The notes beneath the pieces are model-generated. The model was not told the DNA's origin, did not search any database, and saw nothing but the letters and a program-made list of their open reading frames with translations. Made by a program: the position numbers and the translations under genes. A stretch of 14,633 nt of DNA, from positions 1-14,633 of the forward strand of contig CAXUEL010000068.1 in NCBI GenBank assembly GCA_964249915.1, read 5' to 3'. This DNA comes from Lichenicola sp964249915. GTDB taxonomy: Bacteria; Pseudomonadota; Alphaproteobacteria; Acetobacterales; Acetobacteraceae. Shown here piece after piece: positions 7,399 through 13,984 of this stretch (position 1 is its first letter; each line of letters starts with the position of its first letter).

Positions 7399-7931
7399 CG
7401 GCCGGCCCGCAGGCGGGCGGCGGCGAAGCCGATCGCGTCGGCGGCGTTGTCGAACAGCCTCGCCACGCCGCAGGCCATCATCAGGTTGTCGGCCATCGGC
7501 ATCGCGAACTGTTCCACCGCCATGCCGTCCCCGTCGCGCAGCGCGCCGTCCGCCGCCAGCAACACCGGCATGGCGGCCGCCACTCGCTCGGCGTAGGGGC
7601 GAGGGTCAACGGTGTAGCCCACCACCAGCCGGCCCAGGGCCGCGGCGGCGCCCATCTCGTAGGCGGTGCCGGGGTCCATGGAGGGGCCGCGGAACGGGGT
7701 CATGTTGGCGACCAGCGCGTCGCAGCGCCGGATCATCGCCATGTTGGCGTCGCGTATCGCGCCCGGTTCGTGAACCATGTTCACGGGATCGCCGTCGAGC
7801 GGGAACAGGCCGACCGCGCCGGCCGCGGCGCACAGCGCCTTCAGCGCGGCGCCACGCGCCGCGGGGTCCGGGACGAACACGTCCGGCCCCGCCAGGTAGA
7901 GCAGCGGCGGCTGGTCAGGAGGCCGGGACAT
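7395..7931 (-). CDS. Nucleoside 2-deoxyribosyltransferase-like protein
   Basis: 178 residues, the usual size for this small cytoplasmic family, which cleaves the N-glycosidic bond of (deoxy)nucleosides or nucleotides and in some members transfers the sugar to another base. Motifs: YLAGPDVF (12-19) at the first strand, EPGAIRDANMAMIRRCDALVA (55-75), ANMTPFRGPSMDPGTAYEMG (75-94) with Asp86 and the presumed nucleophile Glu92, then GRLVVGYT, and the C-terminal MPMADNLMM (144-152) resembling the nucleotide-binding tail of the Ndt/RCL group. The ATG at 7931 lies 17 bp inside the 3' end of the MFS gene, and the TGA at 7395-7397 overlaps the start of the TPP enzyme. All three are therefore very probably cotranscribed and translationally coupled. 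It could be a salvage enzyme, or a hydrolase for a modified nucleotide linked to the exporter. Confidence 0.85.
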   Translation of the reverse strand: MSRPPDQPPLLYLAGPDVFVPDPAARGAALKALCAAAGAVGLFPLDGDPVNMVHEPGAIRDANMAMIRRCDALVANMTPFRGPSMDPGTAYEMGAAAALGRLVVGYTVDPRPYAERVAAAMPVLLAADGALRDGDGMAVEQFAMPMADNLMMACGVARLFDNAADAIGFAAARLRAGR

Positions 7932-9300
7932 CGCCTTCCTGACGCTTGACGTTCAGGCGCAGCAGGCTGACCGACGCGGCCAGCAGCGAGAAGCCGGCGG
8001 CGACCGCGATCGACAGGGTGGTGCCGCGTCCGGGGACGAGCGAGAAGATCATTGCCACCAGCGCCGCCCCCAGGGTCTGACCCAGCAGCCGGGCGGTGGA
8101 CAGCATGCCGCCGGCGCCGCCTGAGCGGGCACGGGGCGCCGCCTGCAGCATGGCGCGGTTGTTCGGGGTCTGGAACAGGCCGAAGCCGACGCCGCACAGC
8201 CCCAGCCGCCAGGCCAGCCCAAGGTCGGTCGGCTGCGCCGGCAGGCGCACCACCAGCACCAGCCCGGTCGCCAGCACCAGCAGGCCGAGCCCGCCGAGCA
8301 GGCCGGCGGGGTAGCGGTCGGACAGCCGGCCGGAGATCGGCGCCAGCACCGCCAGCGCCACCGGCCAGGGCGTCAGCAGCAGGCCGGTCTGCACCGCCGA
8401 ACGGTGCAGCGTGCCCTGGATGAAGAACGGCAGCGACACGAAGGCCAGCATCTGCGCGGTGAAGGCGGCGATCGAGGCGCCGATCGACAGCCCGAACACC
8501 GGGATGCGCAGCAGGTCCAGCGGCAGCAGCGGCGCCGGACGGCCGAGCTGCCGGCGCACCAGCAGGGTGCCGCACAGCAGGGTCAGCAGCGCGAGACCGA
8601 TCACGGCGGGGACGCCGAGCCCGTGGCCGGCGCCGTCGACCCCGGTGATCAGCAGCCCGAAGGTCGCGGCGCTCAGCAGGGCGCTGGGCCAGTCGAAGCG
8701 GTGCGTGGCGCGTGGCGGGCTGGGCAGGCTCCACACCGCGACGGCCAGGGCGAGCACGCCGATCGGCACGTTGATCGCGAACAGCCACGGCCAGTTGGCG
8801 ACCGACAGGATGCCGGCGGCGACCGTGGGCCCGAGGGCGGCCGAGATCGCCACCACCAGGGCGCTGATGCCGATGCCGCGGCCGAGCAGGGAGCGCGGGT
8901 AGATGAAGCGGACCAGGGCGGAGTTGATGCTCATGATCCCGGCGGCGCCGAAGCCCTGCGCGACACGCGCCACCGTCAGGGTGAGCAGGGAGTCGGACAA
9001 GGCGCAGCACAGGGAGGCCAGCGTGAACAGCAGCAGGCCGACCCGGTAGACGCGGGCGTAGCCGAGGATCTCGCCCAGCGAGGCCAGCGGCAGCAGGCTG
9101 ACGGTGATCGCCAGCTGGTAAGCGTTGACCACCCAGATCGAGGCGGCGGGCGTCGCGTGGAGGTCCACGGCGATGGTGGGCAGCGCCACGTTGGCGATCG
9201 CGCCGTCGAGCACCGCCATCAGCACGGCGAGCGCCACCGCCAGCATCGCCCAGTAGCGGCGCGGCACCGGCAGCCCGTCCTGGTCCGGGGCGGGGCTCAT
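7915..9300 (-). CDS. MFS transporter, DHA2 (14-TM drug:H+ antiporter) type
   Basis: A 461-residue inner-membrane proton-coupled exporter. The start region MAVLDGAIANVALPTIA is the family's D1 motif ('LDxTIVNVALP'). LTVARVAQGFGAAGI corresponds to TM4. The antiporter motif C region is ISAALGPTVAAGILSVANW followed by PWLFAINVPIG, and LFQTPNNRAML lies in the late TM segments. Thirteen or fourteen hydrophobic segments can be counted. Loop motif A is degenerate (GEILGYARVYR in place of GxLaDRxGRR), as is common in DHA2. The ATG 9300-9298 is preferred although the frame stays open to 9534: the upstream extension is Arg/Pro-rich and unlike the family. No clear Shine-Dalgarno precedes it. First gene of the overlapping operon with the deoxyribosyltransferase-like protein and the TPP enzyme. 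Substrate unknown; drug or metabolite efflux likely. Confidence 0.92.
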   Translation of the reverse strand: MSPAPDQDGLPVPRRYWAMLAVALAVLMAVLDGAIANVALPTIAVDLHATPAASIWVVNAYQLAITVSLLPLASLGEILGYARVYRVGLLLFTLASLCCALSDSLLTLTVARVAQGFGAAGIMSINSALVRFIYPRSLLGRGIGISALVVAISAALGPTVAAGILSVANWPWLFAINVPIGVLALAVAVWSLPSPPRATHRFDWPSALLSAATFGLLITGVDGAGHGLGVPAVIGLALLTLLCGTLLVRRQLGRPAPLLPLDLLRIPVFGLSIGASIAAFTAQMLAFVSLPFFIQGTLHRSAVQTGLLLTPWPVALAVLAPISGRLSDRYPAGLLGGLGLLVLATGLVLVVRLPAQPTDLGLAWRLGLCGVGFGLFQTPNNRAMLQAAPRARSGGAGGMLSTARLLGQTLGAALVAMIFSLVPGRGTTLSIAVAAGFSLLAASVSLLRLNVKRQEGDVPAS

Positions 9301-9526
9301 GCGCCGACGCCGCGTCGTGCGGTGTGCGGCGGGGAGGAGGATGCGGTGCGGCGCACCAGCGGCTTTGAGCAGAACGGCCGCCCGCTCGCAAGGCCGGTCC
9401 GGGCCGGCGGCGCGGCGCCGGGGGAACGGTGATGATCCTGTTAAACCCGACGCGCCGCGCTTCCCGGCCGTGCCGCCGTTGTCTAGGCAGGCCGGACACC
9501 CCGCAGCGTCCGGAGCGCCTTCCAGC

Positions 9527-10624
9527 ATGGTCAAGCTTTCGCTGCCGAAGCTGCCGCAGATGCCGAACCGGCCCGCCTACCAGCAGCTGGGCTTCGTGCC
9601 CGGCAAGGCCGAGCAGCAGGAAGCGCTGGACGCGTCCGGGCAACAGCAGGCCGACACCTATGACGTCGTGCTGCAGGTGTCCACGATCATCACCGCGGCC
9701 TTCGAGGGGGTGTACGGCCACCCGTTGCGGACCATCGGCTACGGCGAGCAGGCGGTGGTGGACGGATCGAAGCTCAGCGAAAGCGTGGGCGAGGAGGCGC
9801 TGAAGAAGCTGTCAGGAAAGCGCAACCCGTTGTTCGCGAAGTTCGACGCCGCGCCGGGGGTCGGAAGCCCGGTGACGCAAAGCTACCTCACGAGCCGACG
9901 CTGGAAGAAGCTGGGCGGCAGCGCCTTCCAGGCGCTCGGCAACCTTCTCAGCCTGGCGCCGCCGACCGCGGGCGTGAACGTTGCCGGCACGATCTACCAC
10001 GGCCAGGCCACCGGCCTGACGGCGATGCACATGGCCCGCCTGGGCTACATCGCCACCCAGTATGCCGAGGCGCGAACGGTGCAGGAATGGTGCCGGCTTC
10101 TCGAGGCGGTCAAGGCGACCAAGCTCGCGACGCGGGGCGTGCAGCTCGCCGGGTCGGTGGTGCCGCTCGCGTCCATGCCGACGGCGATCGCCGCCGCGGT
10201 GGTCAAGACCGGGGTGAAGCTGACCTATACCGGCGCCTGCTTCGCCGCCGCAGCGCAGATCCACTGGATCGCCTACAACGAGCAGGGCCACGCCGCCGCG
10301 GACGCGCCGCCCTCGCTTCCGCCGCTCGACCTGCCGTCGCCCCGCCTCGGCGGGCCGTGGAACGGCAGCGGCGTTGCCGCCTCCATCTCCCCGGCCGCGT
10401 CGCGATCCGGCAGCCTGCGCGCGCCGGCTCCGGCGCCGGTTCCGGACCGGCAGGCGCAGGCACGGCGGGTCGACGGGCCCGGAGCGGGTCCGGCTTCGAA
10501 GATCTTCTGGGAGATCTTCACCAAGCGCGGGGCGACGCGGTTGTTCGGCGCCTACGACGTGGCGGCGCTGGTGAAGGAGCCGGCCGGCTGGATGGCGCTC
10601 GGCGACAAGCTGATGCTGATCTGA
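9527..10624 (+). CDS. Unrecognised 365-residue protein facing hcp; possible T6SS-associated protein
   Basis: I do not recognise this family. Four parts can be seen. Residues 1-130 are mixed, with conserved-looking stretches PAYQQLGFVPGKAEQQE and FEGVYGHPLRTIGYGEQ and many charged residues. Residues 131-250 are hydrophobic and helical (VNVAGTIYHGQATGL, AGSVVPLASMPTAIAAAVV, YTGACFAAAAQIHWIAYNEQ) and could be two to four membrane-active helices or a buried helical bundle. Residues 258-322 are a Pro/Ala/Ser/Arg-rich linker. Residues 323-365 form a compact end, KIFWEIFTKRGATRLFGAYD, then VKEPAGWMALGDK. There is no signal peptide or catalytic motif I know. The ATG 9527 has GGAG 11 nt upstream; the frame is open further up but looks non-coding. 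It converges on hcp across a hairpin. A secreted cargo or accessory factor of the type VI system is inference from position alone. Confidence 0.75.
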   Translation: MVKLSLPKLPQMPNRPAYQQLGFVPGKAEQQEALDASGQQQADTYDVVLQVSTIITAAFEGVYGHPLRTIGYGEQAVVDGSKLSESVGEEALKKLSGKRNPLFAKFDAAPGVGSPVTQSYLTSRRWKKLGGSAFQALGNLLSLAPPTAGVNVAGTIYHGQATGLTAMHMARLGYIATQYAEARTVQEWCRLLEAVKATKLATRGVQLAGSVVPLASMPTAIAAAVVKTGVKLTYTGACFAAAAQIHWIAYNEQGHAAADAPPSLPPLDLPSPRLGGPWNGSGVAASISPAASRSGSLRAPAPAPVPDRQAQARRVDGPGAGPASKIFWEIFTKRGATRLFGAYDVAALVKEPAGWMALGDKLMLI

Positions 10625-10650
10625 GCGCCGGAGCCGGAGGGCTCCGGCGC
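10625..10650. terminator. Bidirectional terminator-like hairpin between the 365-residue gene and hcp
   Basis: GCGCCGGAGCC (10625-10635) and GGCTCCGGCGC (10640-10650) form a perfect 11-bp stem with a GGAG loop. It starts at the base after the stop codon of the + strand gene and ends 14 nt before the hcp stop on the minus strand. It fits a shared terminator for convergent genes; no T-run flanks it, as is common in very GC-rich genomes. Confidence 0.65.
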
Positions 10651-10664
10651 GGTGCGGCGGCGGC

Positions 10665-11141
10665 CTACGAGGTCTTGGCGGTCGCCAGGTTGTAGGTGAC
10701 GTGGTCGGGGCTGCCGGTGGTGCCGTCGGGCGACATCTGCTGCGTGGTGAACTGCACCTGGGTGAAGTTCAGCGACAGGCTTTCCATCGGGCGGTCGCCG
10801 CTGGAGGTGTGCGAGTAGCCGCTGATGATGGTGTTGGTCAGCATCAGGGTCAGGTAGATGTCCTGCTGGTCCTTGAAGGTGCGGGTGAAGTCGATCTGCA
10901 CCTCCTGGCCGTGGCCGGACAGGGCCTCCTGCATGAGCTTCCCGGTGGACACGTCGTTCTCCTTGGTCACCGTCACCTCGCTGATGGAGGGAGCGGTGGA
11001 CTCGCGCTCGGCGGACGAGCCGACCACGCTGGAGATGCCGCGGCCGACGCCCCACTGGAAGCCGTGCAGCTCGATCCAGCTGGTGTGCCCGCTTTCGGTG
11101 ACGTCGCCGTCGCAACCTGGGAACTTCATGTAGATGGCCAT
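10665..11141 (-). CDS. hcp: Type VI secretion tube protein Hcp (TssD)
   Basis: 158 residues, the standard size for Hcp, which forms stacked hexameric rings making the inner tube of the type VI secretion system and is itself secreted, sometimes carrying small effectors in its lumen. The start MAIYMKFPGCDGDVTESGH, the segment WIELHGFQWGVGRGIS (22-37), REST/SAPSISEVTVTKE-type strands (about 47-61) and the C-terminal GYSHTSSGDRPMESLSLNFT (108-127) are hallmarks of the Hcp1 family. No C-terminal extension is fused, so it is a plain structural Hcp and not an evolved effector Hcp. A strong purine-rich ribosome site (AAGGAAAGGAAG, minus strand 11157-11146) fits high expression. It lies 20 bp after clpV on the same strand and is very likely cotranscribed with it. 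Confidence 0.97.
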   Translation of the reverse strand: MAIYMKFPGCDGDVTESGHTSWIELHGFQWGVGRGISSVVGSSAERESTAPSISEVTVTKENDVSTGKLMQEALSGHGQEVQIDFTRTFKDQQDIYLTLMLTNTIISGYSHTSSGDRPMESLSLNFTQVQFTTQQMSPDGTTGSPDHVTYNLATAKTS

Positions 11142-11145
11142 GGAT

Positions 11146-11157
11146 CTTCCTTTCCTT
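11146..11157 (-). promoter_or_regulatory. Strong ribosome binding site of hcp
   Basis: On the minus strand AAGGAAAGGAAG ends 4 nt before the hcp ATG at 11141. It carries two overlapping Shine-Dalgarno-like cores and fills most of the 20-bp clpV-hcp spacer. This A-rich purine run stands out from the GC-rich surroundings and suggests that hcp output is raised over clpV at translation. Confidence 0.7.
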
Positions 11158-11161
11158 GCAG

Positions 11162-13798
11162 TTATCTCACACAGTAACGAAGCGCGCCGTCGCTCTCCAT
11201 ATCCACGGAGATCGCACTGACCGCAAGGCCTCTGGCCATGTGCTCCAGCACGCGAGTCGACAGTTCCGGCAGCAGGGTGTCGGACAGGATGCCCTCGATC
11301 GCGCGGGCGCCCGCGCTGCTCTCGGTGCAGCGTCCGGCGATGGCCTCGCCGATCGCCGGATCGAACTCGAGCTCGGCCTTGAAACGGCTGCGGAAACGCT
11401 GCCTGATCCGGTCGAGTTGCAGCGAAACGATCCGGCGCAGCACCGCGTCGTCCAGCGGAACGTACGGCACCAGGCGGACGCGGCCGAGGAACGCCGGCTT
11501 GAACCATTTCACCAGTTCTTCATGCAGCAGGCCGGGCAGCGCGTCGGCGTCGGGTGCGGTCTCGGGATCGGCAAACAGCCGTGACAGGACCTCGGTGCCC
11601 GCGTTCGAGGTCATGATGACGACGCAGTTCTTGAAGTCGATGTCGCGTCCCTCGCCATCCTTCATGTGTCCCTTGTCGAACACCTGGAAGAACACGTCCT
11701 GCACTCCGGGATGCGCCTTCTCCATCTCGTCGAGCAGGATCACCGAATAGGGACGCCGCCTTACCGCCTCGGTCAGGATGCCGCCCTCGCCGTAGCCGAC
11801 GTAGCCGGGTGGACTGCCCATCAGCAGGCTGACCTTATGCTCCTCCTTGAACTCGGACATGTTGATGATCGTCAGGTTCTGCTCGCCGCCGTACAGCAGC
11901 TCGGCCAGCGCCAGCGCGGTCTCGGTCTTGCCGGTGCCCGACGTGCCCACCATCAGGAACACGCCGATCGGCTTGCGCGGGTCGGTCAGGCCGGCGCGCG
12001 AGGTGCGGATCGCCTGCGCCACCGCGCGCAGCGCGTGGTCCTGGCCGACGATGCGCCGTGCCAGGCTCGCCTGCAGGTCGAGCACGGTGCGGATCTGGTC
12101 GGTCTGCATGCGTCCCGTGGGGATGCCGGTCCAGCCGGCGACGATCTCGGCCACCGCCTGCGCGTCCACCACCGGGAACACCAGCGGGTGCTCGCCCTGG
12201 AGGGCCTGCAGCGCGGCGTTGCGCTCGGCGTAGTCGGCGCGGAGCAGGGCGCGCTCCTCGTCGGTCGCCGGCTCCGGCGCCTGCATCGCGGCGCGCAGCT
12301 GCTCCAGCCGGCCGACGATCTCCCGCTCCCGCTGCCAGCGCTCGTCCAGCGCCGCGCGCTGCGACGACACCGCCGCGTGCTCCGCCTCCAGCGCCGACAG
12401 GCGCTCGCCGTGCTCGGCGCCGTAGTCGGCGTCGCGGCCGAGGATGGCGCGCTCGGTGTCGATCAGCGCGAGACGGCGTTCCGCGTCCTCCAGCATCGCC
12501 GGCGAGGCTGCCTGGCTCATGGCGACGCGGGCGCAGGCGGTGTCGAGCAGGCTGACCGCCTTGTCCGGCAGCTGTCGGCTCGGGATGTAGCGGGCGGACA
12601 AGCGCACCGCCGCCTCCACCGCCTCGTCCAGGATCGGGATGCGGTGATGCGCTTCCAGCGTTCCCACCAGGCCGCGTATCATGGCGGACGCGGTGGCCTC
12701 GTCCGGCTCGCCGACCACCACCGGCTGGAACCGGCGGGTGAGGGCTGCATCCTTCTCGAAGTACTTCTTGTATTCGGCCCAGGTGGTGGCGGCGATCACC
12801 CGCAGCTCGCCGCGCGCCAGCGCCGGCTTGAGCAGGTTGGCGGCGTCGCCCGAGCCGGCGGCGCCGCCGGAGCCGATCAGGGTGTGCGCCTCGTCGACGA
12901 ACAGGATCACCGGCACCGGGCTCGCCTGCACCTCGCGGATCACGCCGCGCAGCCGGTTCTCGAACTCGCCGCGCACCCCGGCGCCGGCCTGCAGCAGCCC
13001 GAGGTCCAGGGTGCGGATCACCACGTCCCGAAGCGCCGGCGGCACCTCGCCGGCGGCGATCCGGAGCGCGAAGCCCTCCACCACCGCGGTCTTGCCGACC
13101 CCGGCCTCGCCGACCAGGATCGGGTTGTTCTGCCGCCTGCGGGTGAGGATGTCGACCAGTTGGCGGATCTCCGGGTCGCGGCCGAGGATCGGGTCGATGC
13201 GGCCGGCGCGGGCGCGCTCGGTCAGGTCCACGGTGTACTGGCCGAGCGCGGTCGACGGGCCCTGGCGCGGTGCGGCGTCGGCCGGCGACGGGTCGGCGCG
13301 GCCCGCGGACGGCTCGGCGGTCTCGATGCTGCGCAGGAGCAGGGCGGGCAGCGCGGTGCGGTCGAAGCCGGGATCGATCCGGAACAACCGGGGTGCTGCG
13401 CGCCGGAGCGGGGCGGACACCTGCTCGTCGGTGGTGATCGCCATCAGCAGGTCGGCGGAGCGGATCACCGCGTCGCCGCGCTCCACCGAGGCCAGCAGCC
13501 AGGCCTGCTTGCACAGCGCCACGATCTCCGGCGACAGCGACGGCGGACGGCCGTTGCCGGTCTTCATGCTCCCGAGCGAGGTCTGCAGATCGGCGGCGAG
13601 GCGACCCTCGTCGACGTCGAGGTGGCGCAGCAGCACCGGGATGTCGCTGCCTGGGGTGCCCAGCAGCTGCAGCAGCCAGTGCTCGATCTCGACGTTGTAG
13701 TGGGTGCGCGACAGGGTCAGGCCGGCGGCGGCCTCGAGGGCCGCGCGGCAGGTGGGGTTCAGGCGGGCGACGAGCAGGGACAGGTCAATCGCGGCCAT
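11162..13798 (-). CDS. clpV: Type VI secretion ATPase ClpV (TssH)
   Basis: An 878-residue AAA+ unfoldase of the Clp/Hsp100 family that disassembles the contracted TssB/TssC sheath so that it can be reused. The N-terminal domain (1-160), beginning with MAAIDLSLLVARLNPTCR and containing THYNVEIEHWLLQLL, is typical of ClpV, not ClpB. First ATPase module: Walker A GEAGVGKT (230-237), Walker B VILFVDEAH (297-305). A short middle coiled-coil region covers about 433-540. Second module: Walker A GTSGTGKT (618-625), Walker B VILLDEMEKAHP (686-697), pore loop GYVGYGEGG (665-673). The C-terminal D2-small region ends SDGALRYCVR. ATG 13798 has GGGAG close upstream. The frame is open 183 codons further but that part is antisense to tssA and non-homologous. 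First gene of the clpV-hcp unit, divergent from tssA. Confidence 0.97.
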   Translation of the reverse strand: MAAIDLSLLVARLNPTCRAALEAAAGLTLSRTHYNVEIEHWLLQLLGTPGSDIPVLLRHLDVDEGRLAADLQTSLGSMKTGNGRPPSLSPEIVALCKQAWLLASVERGDAVIRSADLLMAITTDEQVSAPLRRAAPRLFRIDPGFDRTALPALLLRSIETAEPSAGRADPSPADAAPRQGPSTALGQYTVDLTERARAGRIDPILGRDPEIRQLVDILTRRRQNNPILVGEAGVGKTAVVEGFALRIAAGEVPPALRDVVIRTLDLGLLQAGAGVRGEFENRLRGVIREVQASPVPVILFVDEAHTLIGSGGAAGSGDAANLLKPALARGELRVIAATTWAEYKKYFEKDAALTRRFQPVVVGEPDEATASAMIRGLVGTLEAHHRIPILDEAVEAAVRLSARYIPSRQLPDKAVSLLDTACARVAMSQAASPAMLEDAERRLALIDTERAILGRDADYGAEHGERLSALEAEHAAVSSQRAALDERWQREREIVGRLEQLRAAMQAPEPATDEERALLRADYAERNAALQALQGEHPLVFPVVDAQAVAEIVAGWTGIPTGRMQTDQIRTVLDLQASLARRIVGQDHALRAVAQAIRTSRAGLTDPRKPIGVFLMVGTSGTGKTETALALAELLYGGEQNLTIINMSEFKEEHKVSLLMGSPPGYVGYGEGGILTEAVRRRPYSVILLDEMEKAHPGVQDVFFQVFDKGHMKDGEGRDIDFKNCVVIMTSNAGTEVLSRLFADPETAPDADALPGLLHEELVKWFKPAFLGRVRLVPYVPLDDAVLRRIVSLQLDRIRQRFRSRFKAELEFDPAIGEAIAGRCTESSAGARAIEGILSDTLLPELSTRVLEHMARGLAVSAISVDMESDGALRYCVR

Positions 13799-13984
13799 GG
13801 ACGCTCCCGCCGGCACCCGCCGGTCCCGGAACGTTAGGTTTGACAGCGCGCCCTGTCCAGCAACACTGTGGAACGATACGGGGCACGGTCGCGACGCACG
13901 CCCGACCGGCGCAGGCCCGGCTGGCGCGGGCTCGGCTGGCGCGGGCTCGGTTGGCGCGGAATGGCACGGGATGCGGTCGGTTTG
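13799..13984. promoter_or_regulatory. Divergent promoter region of clpV-hcp and tssA
   Basis: This 186-bp spacer must hold promoters for both T6SS transcription units. A perfect TTGACA (13840-13845) points rightward, but the best -10 at 17-18 nt (CACTGT) is poor. TTGACA overlaps an inverted repeat, GACAG-N6-CTGTC (13842-13857), a possible operator. The right part is taken up by 15-bp tandem repeats. This central stretch (about 13831-13885) is less GC-rich than its flanks, as expected for a promoter, but no transcription start can be fixed. Confidence 0.4.
13906..13965. repeat. 15-bp tandem repeat in the clpV-tssA spacer
   Basis: Units: CCGGCGCAGGCCCGG (13906-13920), CTGGCGCGGGCTCGG (13921-13935), an identical copy (13936-13950), and a degenerate TTGGCGCGGAATGGC (13951-13965). 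The array ends 19 bp before the preferred tssA ATG and overlaps the alternative in-frame ATG at 13961. It lies outside the likely coding part of both genes and could modulate spacing or bind a regulator. Confidence 0.8.

Noticed and set aside
5389..7596. 735-codon open frame on the + strand opposite the TPP enzyme
   Set aside because: Gln/His/Arg-rich shadow; the minus strand carries intact TPP-enzyme motifs.
8404..9432. 342-codon open frame on the + strand opposite the MFS gene
   Set aside because: Composition dominated by Gln, Arg, Gly and Asp, with no domain; opposite a clear membrane transporter.
9301..9534. N-terminal extension of the MFS transporter to 9534
   Set aside because: The added 78 residues are Arg/Pro/Ala-rich, unlike any MFS N-terminus, and overlap the start region of the + strand gene at 9527.
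11666..13837. 723-codon open frame on the + strand opposite clpV
   Set aside because: Low-complexity Arg/Ala/Gly/His-rich product opposite a clear AAA+ gene.
13961..13976. Sigma-54-like TGGCACGG before tssA
   Set aside because: GG and GC elements are 10 nt apart where 12 is needed, and the site sits too close to the start codon.
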